Below, in pieces: positions 6,314 to 15,216 of a DNA stretch of 35,166 nucleotides. Below the pieces are notes generated by a model, which saw only the letters and a program-made list of their open reading frames with translations, was not told where the DNA came from and made no database searches. The stretch's first letter is position 1. Every line of letters begins with the position of its first letter. The stretch spans positions 1 to 35,166 of the forward strand of contig JAGAPO010000007.1 of assembly GCA_017623215.1 (NCBI GenBank), in the 5' to 3' direction. The DNA is from Lachnospiraceae bacterium. GTDB taxonomy: Bacteria; Bacillota; Clostridia; Lachnospirales; Lachnospiraceae. The position numbers were made by a program, and so were the translations under genes.

Positions 6314-8629
6314 ATGTCGGATAATAAGCTGGAAAGCAGTTTGAAAAAGAATGCAGCGAGTCTTCCTTATCTGAATCCCGCCTTATCGGCAGAGGAGCGG
6401 GTGGAGGATCTTCTCGGAAGAATGACTTTGGAAGAAAAGTTCAGGGAGATGATGATGTATCCTTCGAGCACATTGGAAGGAGAAGGGGAGTGTCCGTGCT
6501 TTTCGGAGCAGAAAGCGGATGCGTTCTTTCAGGGAATGGGGGTTGGTGCATTAGAAGCACCCAAGTACCTTCCGCAGCAGAATGTTGTCTATATTAATGC
6601 AATCCAGAGGTATCTCGTGGAACATACCAGGCTCGGGATACCGGCCCTGATCATCAGTGAATGCCTTCACGGATACATGACTCCGGAAGCGACCGTATTT
6701 CCGCAGGCGATTGGAATGGCGTCCACGTGGAATCAGGAATTAATTCAGCAGACCGCTTCGGTCATCGCAGAGGAGGCCGCATCCTGCGGAATCCGTCAGG
6801 GACTTGCGCCGGATCTGGATCTGGCCCGTGAGCCGCGCTGGGGACGGGTGGAGGAAACCTTTGGAGAGGATCCCTATCTTTGCGGCGCACTGGGACTGTC
6901 CTATGTAAAAGGGCTGCAGGGAGGAGAAGAGAGCGTTCCGGAAAAAAAGCTTGCCGTTACCCTGAAGCATTTTTGTGCGCATGGAAGTCCGGAAGGCGGC
7001 GTGAATCTTTCACCGGTTCCGTGCGGTGAGCGTCAGCTGCGAGAATTGTATTTGCCCCCGTTTGCAAAAGCAGTGCAGGAGGGAAAGGCGCTTAGTGTTA
7101 TGCCTGCATACAGCGAGATGGATGGAATGCCCTGCAGTGCTTCCCGCTATTTATTGACGGATGTGCTCCGGGATGAGCTGGGATTCCGGGGCTATGTATT
7201 TTCTGATTACAGCGCAATTGAGATGCTGCGTACCCTGCATCGTACTGCGGAAACCTGGGCAATTGCGGCAAAGCAGGCGGTAGAAGCAGGAATGGATATG
7301 GAGGCGCCGTACGCCCGCTGCTATTGTTATTTAAAAGAATTACTGGATAATGGTCAGATCGATATTGCATGCATCGATCAGGCTGTACGAAGAGTTCTTA
7401 GGGTGAAGTTCCTTGCGGGACTTTTTGAACGACCTTATTTGGAGGAAGAGGCTGTTCCGCAGATCGTTCATACAAAAGAGAATCGGCAGCTTGCACGAAA
7501 GGTTGCGCAGGAAAGCATAGTGCTTCTTAAAAATGAGAATGTGCTTCCGCTGTCCAAAGAATTAGGCACAATAGCGGTAATCGGACCCAATGCGGATTCG
7601 GTGGAATTAGGGGATTATTCCGTAGGAAGTACCTCGGCCACGACACTTCTTGATGGGATTCGCGGACATGTGTCTTCTTCGACAAGGGTATTATATGCAA
7701 AGGGCTGTGACTTGTTTGAGAAGGATAATATTCGTGATACTGCGGCCTGGGAAGAAGCGATAAACGCTGCCAGGCAGGCGGATGTCATTGTTGCTGCTAT
7801 GGGAAGTTCCAGCTCCGTCAGCTATGGAATCGGCTGGGGAAATGATACCAATAAGCCGGTTACCTGCGGAGAAGGATATGATTGTGCGGATTTGCGGTTG
7901 AGCGGGGCGCAGGAAGCCCTTTTGATGGAACTGCTGCAATTATCAAAGCCTGTTGTGCTCGTGTTAATTAACGGACGTCCTGTAACACTGCCCTGTCTGG
8001 ACAAGCTTCCTGCCCTGCTTGAAACATGGTATGCAGGAGAGGAAGCAGGGAATGCCATTGCGGACATTTTATTCGGAGATGTGAATCCCTCCGGTAAATT
8101 GCCCATCACCTTCCCGAAAAGCACCGGTCAGATTCCACTTTATTATAATCGGAAACCGTCAGCCAGAGGGTATTATCATCGCCCGGGCTCGAGCGGTGCT
8201 CCGGGACGGGATTATGTATTTGACGATACGCAGCCGATGTTCCCGTTCGGATATGGGTTGAGCTATACTGATTTTTCCTATTCGGATTTATCTGTCGAAC
8301 CGGCTGTCATCTCGGCCGGCGACTCTGTTACGGTGCAGGTTACGGTAGAGAACACAGGAAGCAGAGAAGGGGCTGAAGTCGTTCAATTATTCCTGAATGA
8401 TTTATATAGCAGCACGACGACACCAGTAAAGGTGCTGAAAGGATTTCAAAAGATTGTGCTGGAACCAGGAGAACAAAAAAGAGTTTTCTTTGAATTGAAA
8501 GCACCGGAGATGGCGCTGGTTGATAAGGATTATCGGTATCTGGTAGAGGAAGGAGAGTTCCGGATTCTGATCGGAGACCTTACAGCAGGCTTTCAGGTTA
8601 AGGGCTCCTGTTATGTGAAACAGATGTAA
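6314..8629 (+). CDS. GH3 family beta-glycosidase
   Basis: Cytoplasmic exo-acting beta-glycosidase (beta-glucosidase/beta-xylosidase type), about 771 residues without a signal peptide. The ATG at 6314 is chosen because GGAG lies 7 bases upstream; the ATG at 6308 is too close to it. Order: N-terminal TIM barrel with APDLDLAREPRWGRVEETFGEDP, LKHF and the nucleophile motif GYVFSDYS (Asp298); an alpha/beta sandwich starting ESIVLLKNENVLPL; a candidate acid/base Glu before a conserved D.RLSG.Q segment; FPFGYGLSYTDFSY; and a C-terminal fibronectin-III-like domain. SDY instead of the commoner SDW at the nucleophile is seen in part of the family. It stands alone, divergent from the AraC regulator, with no transporter beside it. 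The sugar specificity is undetermined. Confidence 0.92.
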   Translation: MSDNKLESSLKKNAASLPYLNPALSAEERVEDLLGRMTLEEKFREMMMYPSSTLEGEGECPCFSEQKADAFFQGMGVGALEAPKYLPQQNVVYINAIQRYLVEHTRLGIPALIISECLHGYMTPEATVFPQAIGMASTWNQELIQQTASVIAEEAASCGIRQGLAPDLDLAREPRWGRVEETFGEDPYLCGALGLSYVKGLQGGEESVPEKKLAVTLKHFCAHGSPEGGVNLSPVPCGERQLRELYLPPFAKAVQEGKALSVMPAYSEMDGMPCSASRYLLTDVLRDELGFRGYVFSDYSAIEMLRTLHRTAETWAIAAKQAVEAGMDMEAPYARCYCYLKELLDNGQIDIACIDQAVRRVLRVKFLAGLFERPYLEEEAVPQIVHTKENRQLARKVAQESIVLLKNENVLPLSKELGTIAVIGPNADSVELGDYSVGSTSATTLLDGIRGHVSSSTRVLYAKGCDLFEKDNIRDTAAWEEAINAARQADVIVAAMGSSSSVSYGIGWGNDTNKPVTCGEGYDCADLRLSGAQEALLMELLQLSKPVVLVLINGRPVTLPCLDKLPALLETWYAGEEAGNAIADILFGDVNPSGKLPITFPKSTGQIPLYYNRKPSARGYYHRPGSSGAPGRDYVFDDTQPMFPFGYGLSYTDFSYSDLSVEPAVISAGDSVTVQVTVENTGSREGAEVVQLFLNDLYSSTTTPVKVLKGFQKIVLEPGEQKRVFFELKAPEMALVDKDYRYLVEEGEFRILIGDLTAGFQVKGSCYVKQM

Positions 8630-8642
8630 GAGACTATGAGCG

Positions 8643-8654
8643 GACGATATCGTC
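8643..8654. repeat. 12-bp perfect palindrome
   Basis: GACGATATCGTC lies 13 bases after the GH3 stop. It is short, has no loop and no T-run. It could be an operator or chance; no terminator for GH3 is otherwise clear. Confidence 0.25.
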
Positions 8655-8751
8655 TATACAGCGGCAGATTCTGCGCGGGCCATGGATCCAATGGCGGCGC
8701 GGTATCCTGCTGTATTGAAAGAACAGGAGAAGGGAAAGGAAGGAGCAGAGA

Positions 8752-8895
8752 ATGATGAAAGATCTGATTTTAGTAAACGGTACAATGGGCGCGGGTAAAA
8801 CCATCACCTGTCAGCACCTGAAAAAGCTCCTTTCTAACGCCGTCTTTCTGGATGGGGACTGGTGCCGGGATATGCACGAACAGAGGAGGTTTTAG
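8752..8895 (+). pseudogene. truncated P-loop nucleotide kinase remnant
   Basis: 47 codons with a fine ribosome site (AAGGAG) begin MMKDLILVNGTMGAGKT, a Walker A motif, and reach FLDGDWCRDMHEQ before ending at TAG. It resembles the N-terminus of small AAA/nucleotide-kinase proteins of about 180 residues (family recollection). Everything after the Walker A strand and the DGDW segment is missing. Its last codons coincide with the ribosome binding site of the next gene, so a deletion has fused the two. Full-length relatives, as I recall them, carry another MHEQ further on, which would fit an internal deletion. Confidence 0.55.
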
Positions 8896-8896
8896 T

Positions 8897-9487
8897 TTGT
8901 TGCCGCGTGTAAAAATCAGAAATTGCGTGCTCTCAGTACTTAGCAGCGCGTTTCTGGCATTTGGATTATATCATGTACATTCGTGCTCCGGTGTGACGGA
9001 GGGCGGTGTACTGGGTTTGACGCTTTTGTTGGATCACTGGTTCGGAATATCGCCCGCGGTATCCGGATTTGTTATGAATCTGTTATGCTATCTTCTTGGT
9101 TGGAGATTGCTTGGCAGAGAATTCATTGCTTATTCCACGATTGCTGCCGCAGGATTCTCTGCAGCATATAAGATATGCGAGCAGTTCGATCCACTGTGGC
9201 CGCAGCTGTACGAGATGCCGCTGTTAGCCGCGTTTGTGGGCGCGATCTTTGTCGGTGTGGGAGCAGGGGTATGTGTGCGGATGGGAGGCGCGCCGAGCGG
9301 GGATGATGCGCTCGCGATGAGTATTTCCCGCATGACACATATCAGAATTCAGTGGGCGTATCTTATTAGCGACCTGATTGTATTGGGGCTTTCTGCGACG
9401 TATATTCCGTGGAACCGGATTGGGTATTCTCTGCTCACTGTAATCTTGTCCGGGCAGATTGTGGGATGGATTCAGATTCGTAATTAA
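8897..9487 (+). CDS. YitT/YczE-like integral membrane protein
   Basis: Small polytopic membrane protein of unknown function, about 196 residues from TTG 8897 (or TTG 8900). This start is preferred because AGAGGAGG (8882-8889) sits 7 bases upstream; an in-frame ATG at 8852 lies inside the overlapping kinase remnant. Five hydrophobic segments are visible. The SGVTEGGVLGL motif after the first helix and the RMGGAPSGDDALA segment are characteristic of the YitT/YczE group. The soluble DUF2179 C-domain of classical YitT is absent, so this is the short form. Transport is often suggested for the group but not demonstrated. Confidence 0.75.
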   Translation: MLPRVKIRNCVLSVLSSAFLAFGLYHVHSCSGVTEGGVLGLTLLLDHWFGISPAVSGFVMNLLCYLLGWRLLGREFIAYSTIAAAGFSAAYKICEQFDPLWPQLYEMPLLAAFVGAIFVGVGAGVCVRMGGAPSGDDALAMSISRMTHIRIQWAYLISDLIVLGLSATYIPWNRIGYSLLTVILSGQIVGWIQIRN

Positions 9488-9596
9488 GGTGTTCCAGGGC
9501 TGCGGGAAAGTATGGCTGGCCTTGGAGCATTTTTGCGTTCAGAGGGAAATACCCGGAGGAGCGGATTTTAAGTTCGAAAAAATTTTAAAAAAGGTA

Positions 9597-9625
9597 TTTC
9601 CTTAAAATGTTTTGTATGCTATGAT
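9597..9625 (+). promoter_or_regulatory. putative glmM promoter
   Basis: -10 TATGAT (9620-9625) has an upstream TG (extended -10), 17 bases after a poor -35 (TTTCCT, 9597-9602). The right arm of the GGAAATACC inverted repeat overlaps the -35, so a repressor could act here. Confidence 0.45.
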
Positions 9626-9720
9626 AGTAAACGTTGACGGCAATTCGGGGATTGCAGGCCGGATCCGTTATGGAACGCAGAAGGCTGTGATTTTGGCAAT
9701 ATGTGACAGTCTGGAGAATA

Positions 9721-9756
9721 TAGTTTAAAGTGGAGATGTAGTTTAACGTGGAGATG
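9721..9756 (+). repeat. 18-bp tandem duplication in the glmM leader
   Basis: TAGTTTAAAGTGGAGATG (9721-9738) is followed directly by TAGTTTAACGTGGAGATG (9739-9756), one mismatch. Each unit contains GTGGAGATG, a ribosome-site-like GGAG with ATG too close to work well. Confidence 0.75.
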
Positions 9757-9871
9757 ATGGTACGGCGCGGCTGGGCTGCGGCAGTTGAGCAGTACCTGTG
9801 CAGCGGGGGAGAGGTCCGGGAATTGGAACCGTTATATTTGCGGACCGCCTGCGGAAAGAGAGGATTTTAGA

Positions 9872-11221
9872 ATGGGTAAGTATTTCGGAACAGACGGGTT
9901 TCGCGGAGAGGCAAATGTGAACCTGACGGTGGAGCACGCGTATAAGGTTGGACGTTTTCTTGGATGGTATTATGGTCAGGATCACAAGGCGAATATTGTA
10001 ATCGGCAAGGATACCAGACGTTCGAGCTATATGTTCGAGTATTCGCTGGTTGCCGGCCTTACGGCGAGCGGTGCGGATGTGTATCTGCTGCATGTTACGC
10101 CGACTCCGAGCGTGTCCTATGTGGTAAGAAGCGAGGGCTTTGACTGCGGTATTATGATATCTGCAAGCCACAACCCGTATTATGATAACGGAATTAAGGT
10201 GATCAACGGCAGCGGCTATAAGCTGGAGGCTGAGGTGGAGGAGAAGATTGAAGCGTACTTAGACGGCGAGCTTCCCGAGATTCCGTTTGCAAAGAGAGAG
10301 AATATCGGCCGTACCGTGGATTATGCGATTGGAAGACATCGTTATATCGGCTACCTGATATCGCTTGCAACCCGGTCCTTTAAGCAGGTAAAGGTCGGCC
10401 TTGATCTTGCAAACGGTTCGGCTACCACGGTCGCAAAGGGTGTGTTCGATGCGCTTGGCGCAAAGACCTATGTGATGAGCGCTGAGCCGGACGGAACGAA
10501 TATTAATACAGGCTGCGGATCGACGCATATTGAGAAGCTGCAGGCGTTCGTTGTGGAGAATGGTCTGGATGTCGGATTTGCGTATGACGGGGATGCGGAT
10601 CGCTGTATGGCGGTGGATGAAAAGGGCAATGTTGTGGATGGAGACCTGATTCTGTATCTGTGCGGTGTATACATGAAGAATCACGGAGAACTGAATAACA
10701 ACACGGTTGTTACCACGATTATGTCGAACCTTGGATTGTATAAGGCATTTGATAAAGCGGGAATTGATTACGAGAAGACCGCAGTTGGCGATAAGTATGT
10801 GTATGAGAACATGATGGCGAACGGTCACTCTATCGGAGGAGAGCAGTCCGGTCATATTATTTTCAGCAAGCATGCGACAACGGGCGACGGCGTTCTGACC
10901 TCGTTAAAGGTAATGGAGGTTATGCTTGAGAGCAAGATGCCGCTGTCAGAATTGTTAAAGGATATTGTAATCTATCCTCAGTTGTTGAAGAATGTCCGAG
11001 TGCAGGATAAGAAAAAAGCCAAAGAGGATCCGGACGTAATGGCTGCCGTTGAGGAGGTTGCAAAGGAACTCGGAGACGACGGAAGAATTCTGGTGCGCGA
11101 GAGCGGTACCGAGCCGGTGCTGCGCGTTATGGTTGAGGCGGCAAGCGATGAGATCTGCCGTGTGAATGTGGATAAAGTGATCGAGGTGATCCGGAAAAAG
11201 GGTCATGCAGTGGAGAAATAA
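9872..11221 (+). CDS. glmM: phosphoglucosamine mutase
   Basis: Converts glucosamine-6-phosphate to glucosamine-1-phosphate, feeding UDP-GlcNAc and cell-wall synthesis in the cytoplasm. 449 residues, normal for GlmM. The ATG at 9872 has AGAGG 8 bases upstream. Seen: N-terminal KYFGTDGFRG, which is the GlmM signature; the phosphoserine loop ISASHNPYYDNGIK with Ser99; the metal loop AYDGDADRCMAVD; GGEQSGHI; and the phosphate-binding RESGTEPVLRVMVEA. All catalytic motifs are intact. It stands alone between the YitT-like gene and trigger factor with its own promoter, and is followed by a strong hairpin. Confidence 0.96.
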   Translation: MGKYFGTDGFRGEANVNLTVEHAYKVGRFLGWYYGQDHKANIVIGKDTRRSSYMFEYSLVAGLTASGADVYLLHVTPTPSVSYVVRSEGFDCGIMISASHNPYYDNGIKVINGSGYKLEAEVEEKIEAYLDGELPEIPFAKRENIGRTVDYAIGRHRYIGYLISLATRSFKQVKVGLDLANGSATTVAKGVFDALGAKTYVMSAEPDGTNINTGCGSTHIEKLQAFVVENGLDVGFAYDGDADRCMAVDEKGNVVDGDLILYLCGVYMKNHGELNNNTVVTTIMSNLGLYKAFDKAGIDYEKTAVGDKYVYENMMANGHSIGGEQSGHIIFSKHATTGDGVLTSLKVMEVMLESKMPLSELLKDIVIYPQLLKNVRVQDKKKAKEDPDVMAAVEEVAKELGDDGRILVRESGTEPVLRVMVEAASDEICRVNVDKVIEVIRKKGHAVEK

Positions 11222-11241
11222 AGAAGAATACCAGGAATAAA

Positions 11242-11278
11242 GAGCGGCGGAACGGTCGAAAGAACCGTTCCGCCGCTC
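11242..11278 (+). terminator. strong hairpin after glmM
   Basis: A perfect 15-bp stem GAGCGGCGGAACGGT / ACCGTTCCGCCGCTC (11242-11256 with 11264-11278, 7-base loop CGAAAGA) lies 20 bases after the glmM stop. The plus-strand tail is A-rich, not T-rich. It therefore looks like a 3'-end stabilising hairpin or an unusual terminator rather than a textbook one. Confidence 0.6.
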
Positions 11279-11348
11279 AAAAAAACCGGGGAAGAGCCGA
11301 AAAACCTGTAAAAGCCTGCATTTTCTAAAGTTTTTTTCGAAAAACCTA

Positions 11349-11377
11349 TGGATTTTATGAAATGAACATGATATAAT
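11349..11377 (+). promoter_or_regulatory. promoter of trigger factor
   Basis: Extended -10 TGATATAAT (TATAAT at 11372-11377), with a weak -35 TGGATT (11349-11354) 17 bases upstream and A/T-rich sequence before it. The leader to the tig ATG is about 120 bases. Confidence 0.55.
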
Positions 11378-11503
11378 ATGAAAATATCATAATGGCAAAG
11401 TACGGTCAGAGTATCCGAATACTTACGCTATCATTATATTATGAAGAAGATCGCCTAAGGAAAGTTATCCGCGGCGAATTGGAATTACAAGGAGGAAACA
11501 GAC

Positions 11504-12790
11504 ATGAGTTACAAGGTTGAAGAGTTAGGAAAGAATATGGTGAAGCTTATTATAGAAGCAGATGCCGAGCAGTTCGAGGAAGCGCTTCAGAAGGCGTATT
11601 TAAAGAACAAGAATAAGATCAGCGTTCCTGGCTTCCGCAAGGGCAAGGCTCCCCGTTCCGTTATCGAGAAGATGTACGGCGCCGGCATTTTCTATGAGGA
11701 TGCTGCTAACCTGATTATTCCTGACGCATACGAGAAGGCTGCTGAGGAGAGCGGTCTTGAGATCGTATCCAGACCTGAGATCGATGTGGAGCAGATTGAA
11801 AAGGGCAAGGCTTTCATCTTCACGGCAGAGGTTGCTGTGAAGCCCGAGGTTACATTAGGACAGTACAAGGAGATCGAGGTTGAGGCGAAGCCTGTAGAAG
11901 TTACCGCTGAGGAAGTTGACGCTGAGCTTGCAAAGGTAAGAGAGCAGAACTCCAGAACGATCTCTGTTGAGGACAGACCGGTTGCAGACGGCGATATTAC
12001 TACGATTGATTACGAAGGATTCTGCGATGGCGTCGCATTTGCAGGCGGCAAGGGCGAGAATCAGACTCTGGTAATCGGTTCTCATTCCTTCATTGATACG
12101 TTTGAGGAGCAGTTAATCGGTAAGAATATCGGAGAAGAGGTAGAGGTTAACGTAACCTTCCCTGAGCAGTACCATGCAGAAGAGCTTGCAGGAAAGCCCG
12201 CTGTGTTCAAGGTAACCGTTAAGGAGATTAAGGTGAAGGAGCTTCCGGAGCTGGATGATGATTTCGCACAGGATGTATCCGAGTTCGACACTCTGGACGA
12301 GTACAAGGCTGATCTGGAGAAGACGGTGAAGGAAAGAAAAGAGAAGGACGCAAAGAGCGCGAAGGAAGATGCCGTTATCAATAAGATCGTTGAGAATGCG
12401 CAGATGGAGATTCCGGAGGCTATGGTTGAGTCCCAGGCAAGACAGATGGCAGACGAGTTTGCTCAGAGACTGCAGATGCAGGGCATGAGCATGGAGCAGT
12501 ATCTCCAGTACATGGGAACCGACGCTGCGAAGTTCCTTGAGATGACAAAGCCGCAGGCATTAAAGCGCATCCAGACCAGACTGGTTCTTGAGGCAGTTGT
12601 AAAGGCTGAGAATATCGAAGTATCCGACGATGAGATGAACAAGGAGTTCGAGGATATGGCAAAGGCTTACCAGATGGAAGCTGACAAGCTCAAGGAGCTG
12701 GTAGGCGAGAAGGAGAAGGAGCAGATGAAGATGGATCTGGCTGTTCAGAAGGCCGTTGATCTGGTTGCAGCTGCTGCAAAGGAGATCTAA
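11504..12790 (+). CDS. tig: trigger factor chaperone
   Basis: Ribosome-associated chaperone and peptidyl-prolyl isomerase that receives nascent chains at the exit tunnel. 428 residues, usual length. Domains: N-terminal ribosome-binding domain (1-115) with the signature VPGFRKGKAPRSVIEK; FKBP-type PPIase domain (about 150-240) with DGDITTIDYEGFCDG and TFEEQLIG; and a long alpha-helical C-terminal arm domain rich in Lys/Glu/Met. ATG 11504 has AAGGAGG 9 bases upstream. It heads the tig-clpP-clpX-lon-engB run conserved in Firmicutes, so folding and degradation genes sit together. Codon use is biased, as expected for an abundant protein. Confidence 0.97.
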   Translation: MSYKVEELGKNMVKLIIEADAEQFEEALQKAYLKNKNKISVPGFRKGKAPRSVIEKMYGAGIFYEDAANLIIPDAYEKAAEESGLEIVSRPEIDVEQIEKGKAFIFTAEVAVKPEVTLGQYKEIEVEAKPVEVTAEEVDAELAKVREQNSRTISVEDRPVADGDITTIDYEGFCDGVAFAGGKGENQTLVIGSHSFIDTFEEQLIGKNIGEEVEVNVTFPEQYHAEELAGKPAVFKVTVKEIKVKELPELDDDFAQDVSEFDTLDEYKADLEKTVKERKEKDAKSAKEDAVINKIVENAQMEIPEAMVESQARQMADEFAQRLQMQGMSMEQYLQYMGTDAAKFLEMTKPQALKRIQTRLVLEAVVKAENIEVSDDEMNKEFEDMAKAYQMEADKLKELVGEKEKEQMKMDLAVQKAVDLVAAAAKEI

Positions 12791-12878
12791 TCGAACGCGA
12801 TAAGCGGACGATTGTAAGGTAAGTTCTCCGAAGAGAGAATGCTATAAGCCGCCCGCGTTAAGCGGTGCGATAAAAACG

Positions 12879-12942
12879 GGGCGCCTGTATTATCACGGCG
12901 CCCTGCCGGGTTCGGTCCGCGCTGCGTCCACAGACCCGGCAG
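12879..12942 (+). promoter_or_regulatory. double hairpin between tig and clpP
   Basis: Stem 1 is GGGCGCC / GGCGCCC (12879-12885 with 12897-12903). Stem 2 is CTGCCGGGT / ACCCGGCAG (12903-12911 with 12934-12942). No T-run follows either. Stem 2 ends GGCAGGCAGGGAAAG close to the clpP start, resembling the leader element found before other genes in this window. Confidence 0.5.
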
Positions 12943-12973
12943 GCAGGGAAAGCAGCGCAGAAATGAGGAAAGC

Positions 12974-13555
12974 ATGAGTTTAGTACCGTATGTCATTGAG
13001 CAGACGAGCCGCGGTGAGCGGACCTATGATATCTATTCCAGACTTCTGAAGGAAAGAATTATCTTCCTTGGTGAGGAAGTTACGGATGCGAGCGCAAGCA
13101 TTATTGTTGCACAGCTTCTGTTCCTGGAGTCGGAGGATCCGGGCAAGGATATTAACCTGTATATTAACAGCCCCGGCGGTTCCGTTACAGCAGGTATGGC
13201 AATCTATGATACGATGAACTATATCAAGTGCGACGTTTCGACGATCTGCATCGGCATGGCAGCGAGCATGGGTGCGTTCCTGCTTGCAGGCGGCGCGAAG
13301 GGCAAGAGATTCGCGCTTCCGAACGCAGAGGTTATGATTCATCAGCCGTCCGGTGGAGCAAGAGGTCAGGCGACCGATATCAAGATTGTTGCGGACAACA
13401 TCTTAAAGACAAGAAAGAAACTGAATGAGATTCTTGCAGCGAATACCGGAAAGCCTTTGGAGGTAATCGAGAGAGATACCGAGCGCGATAATTATATGAC
13501 CGCTGAGGAAGCGATGAATTACGGTCTGATCGACAAGGTTATTTCCGGAAGATAG
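12974..13555 (+). CDS. clpP: ATP-dependent Clp protease proteolytic subunit
   Basis: Serine protease that forms the barrel-shaped tetradecamer fed by ClpX or ClpC. 193 residues. The catalytic triad is in the standard places: Ser98 (GMAASMGAF), His123 (MIHQPSGG) and Asp172 (RDNYM). The N-terminal [21 protein letters not shown] gating segment is present. The ATG is preceded by a GAGGAAAGC site. It lies between tig and clpX with a 183-base leader containing two hairpins. Confidence 0.98.
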   Translation: MSLVPYVIEQTSRGERTYDIYSRLLKERIIFLGEEVTDASASIIVAQLLFLESEDPGKDINLYINSPGGSVTAGMAIYDTMNYIKCDVSTICIGMAASMGAFLLAGGAKGKRFALPNAEVMIHQPSGGARGQATDIKIVADNILKTRKKLNEILAANTGKPLEVIERDTERDNYMTAEEAMNYGLIDKVISGR

Positions 13556-13563
13556 AGTGGAAG

Positions 13564-13672
13564 GAGGGACCGAGGCGTCTGAAAGACGCCGCCTAAGTCC
13601 CTCTGCGGCGCAAAGCGCCTTTTCGTGCAGGAATTTGTGCCTGACGGTTCAAATTCCAAAGGCTTGAGGAAA
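13564..13672 (+). promoter_or_regulatory. structured leader between clpP and clpX
   Basis: Outer stem GAGGGAC / GTCCCTC (13564-13570 with 13597-13603) encloses GGCGTCT-gaa-AGACGCC (13574-13590). Next comes GGCGC-aaa-GCGCC followed by TTTTC, then GCAGGAATTTGTGCCT and a possible GCCT/AGGC pairing up to the GAGG at about 13667. The segment 13608-13644 is repeated at 25811-25847. Confidence 0.55.
13608..13644 (+). repeat. dispersed 37-bp intergenic repeat, copy A
   Basis: Begins GCGCAAAGCGCCTTTTC and continues GTGCAGGAATTTGTGCCTGA. It matches 25811-25847 at 33 of 37 positions. Both copies carry a small GC hairpin followed by TTTTC and then the GCAGGAAT / TGTGCC core. Confidence 0.75.
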
Positions 13673-13691
13673 GAATAAAGAGGTAAACAAC

Positions 13692-15008
13692 GTGGCGAAT
13701 AGATTTGATGATAGAAAAGGCCTGCACCGTTGTTCTTTCTGCGGTAAGACGCAGGACATGGTCAGAACGCTGATATCCGGGCCGGATGATATATTCATTT
13801 GTGACGAATGCATTGAGCTGTGTTCTGAGATTCTGGATGAGGAGCTTGAGGGTGAGGGTGAGGAGGCTGCCGTAGGCAGCAATTCCGATATTAACCTTCT
13901 CAAACCCAAGGAGATCAAGGAATTTCTCGATGAATATGTAATCGGACAGGATGATGCAAAGAAGGTGCTGGCTGTATCCGTATACAACCACTACAAAAGA
14001 GTGCTTGCGGAGAAGAGTTCGGATATCGAACTGCAGAAGAGTAATATTCTGATGATAGGACCGACCGGTTCCGGTAAGACCTATCTTGCGCAGACGCTCG
14101 CGAAGCTTCTGAATGTTCCGTTCGCTATTGCGGATGCGACAGCGCTAACGGAAGCCGGTTATGTCGGTGAAGATGTGGAGAATATTCTGCTTAAGATTAT
14201 TCAGGCAGCAGATTATGATATTGAAAAGGCGCAGTATGGAATTATCTATATTGATGAGATTGATAAGATAACCAGAAAGTCCGAGAATACCTCAATTACC
14301 AGAGATGTATCGGGCGAGGGCGTACAGCAGGCGCTGCTTAAGATTCTGGAGGGTACGGTTGCATCCGTTCCGCCGCAGGGAGGCAGAAAGCATCCGCACC
14401 AGGAATTCCTTCAGATTGATACGACCAATATTCTGTTTATCTGCGGAGGCGCGTTTGATGGACTCGAGAAGATTGTGGAGTCGAGAATCGGACAGAAGTC
14501 CATCGGATTCAACGCGGAGATTTCATCGGGGCTTAAGAAGGATATCGGAACGCTGTTCCGTCAGGTGCTCCCGGAGGATCTGATTAAGTTCGGTATGATT
14601 CCCGAGTTTGTCGGACGTACGCCGGTTACGGTTGCACTCGATCTTCTGGATGAAGAAGCGCTGGTACGCATCTTAAAGGAGCCGAAGAATGCGCTTGCGA
14701 AGCAGTATATGAAGCTGTTTGAGTTAGACGGAGTTGAGCTGGAGTTCACGGATGACGCATATATGGCGATTGCGAAGCGTTCGGTTGAGCGAAAGACCGG
14801 CGCGAGAGGACTTCGCGCGATTGTAGAGTCGGTTATGATGGATTCTATGTATCAGATACCGTCGGATAACCGGGTGCTTAAGTGCATCATAACAAAGGAT
14901 GCGGTTGAGGGCAAGGCGGAGCCGACGCTGATTCTGGCAGAAGCGGGGCAGTCCCGGAGGGGAACGGCAAGAAAGTCTGCGAGAAGAAGCAGTGATGAGA
15001 TAGCATAA
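13692..15008 (+). CDS. clpX: ATP-dependent Clp protease ATP-binding subunit ClpX
   Basis: AAA+ unfoldase that recognises tagged proteins and threads them into ClpP. 438 residues from a GTG start with AGAGG about 10 bases upstream. Seen: N-terminal zinc-binding domain with CSFCGK and CDECIELC (four Cys); linker [22 protein letters not shown] segment; Walker A GPTGSGKT; Walker [10 protein letters not shown]; the ClpP-docking IGF loop (KSIGFNAE); sensor-2 region [11 protein letters not shown] basic C-terminal tail ([13 protein letters not shown]) extends past the AAA+ core. It is followed immediately by a hairpin and a terminator, which separates it from lon. Confidence 0.98.
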   Translation: MANRFDDRKGLHRCSFCGKTQDMVRTLISGPDDIFICDECIELCSEILDEELEGEGEEAAVGSNSDINLLKPKEIKEFLDEYVIGQDDAKKVLAVSVYNHYKRVLAEKSSDIELQKSNILMIGPTGSGKTYLAQTLAKLLNVPFAIADATALTEAGYVGEDVENILLKIIQAADYDIEKAQYGIIYIDEIDKITRKSENTSITRDVSGEGVQQALLKILEGTVASVPPQGGRKHPHQEFLQIDTTNILFICGGAFDGLEKIVESRIGQKSIGFNAEISSGLKKDIGTLFRQVLPEDLIKFGMIPEFVGRTPVTVALDLLDEEALVRILKEPKNALAKQYMKLFELDGVELEFTDDAYMAIAKRSVERKTGARGLRAIVESVMMDSMYQIPSDNRVLKCIITKDAVEGKAEPTLILAEAGQSRRGTARKSARRSSDEIA

Positions 15009-15038
15009 GCGGGGAGGCTTTTTTGCAAGCCTTTCCGC
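15009..15038 (+). terminator. hairpin abutting the clpX stop
   Basis: A 12-pair stem (two G-U) GCGGGGAGGCTT / AAGCCTTTCCGC starts one base after the clpX stop. The loop is TTTTGC. It has no T-run and is probably a 3'-end structure working with the terminator that follows. Confidence 0.5.
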
Positions 15039-15049
15039 GGCGAATAAAG

Positions 15050-15092
15050 AACTCCCTGCAGCGGGTATCCATGACCCTGGCAGGGAGTTTTT
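15050..15092 (+). terminator. intrinsic terminator after clpX
   Basis: Stem AACTCCCTGC / GCAGGGAGTT (15050-15059 with 15080-15089) with TTTTT completing at 15092. A standard Rho-independent terminator separating clpX from lon. Confidence 0.85.
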
Positions 15093-15216
15093 GCATAACA
15101 GGCAGTTCGACGGGAATGAGCTGCTGCACAACATGCCGTCCGGGCAGAATGAGAGGCAGGTCCGTTTGGAACTGCACGAGGAATGGCCGCGTGATGCGGC
15201 GGAATTGAGAGGAACT

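Larger units (their letters stand above)
9488..9871. other. intergenic region and long glmM leader
   Basis: 384 bases without a gene. It holds the inverted repeat GGAAATACC / GGTATTTCC (9545-9553 with 9593-9601), an extended -10 promoter (9597-9625), an 18-bp tandem duplication (9721-9756), and a GGTCCG / CGGACC stem close to the glmM ribosome site. The transcript would have a leader of roughly 240 bases. I do not recognise a known riboswitch in it. Confidence 0.5.

Noticed and set aside
9721..9756. CRISPR-like repeat
   Set aside because: Only two directly abutting units with no spacer; a simple tandem duplication.
9785..9871. 29 extra N-terminal codons for GlmM
   Set aside because: They lie in the leader, have no ribosome site, and the conserved KYFGTDGFRG start is at 9872.
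15091..15216. 42 extra N-terminal codons for Lon
   Set aside because: They begin inside the T-run of the clpX terminator and lack similarity to Lon. The family start aligns at 15217.
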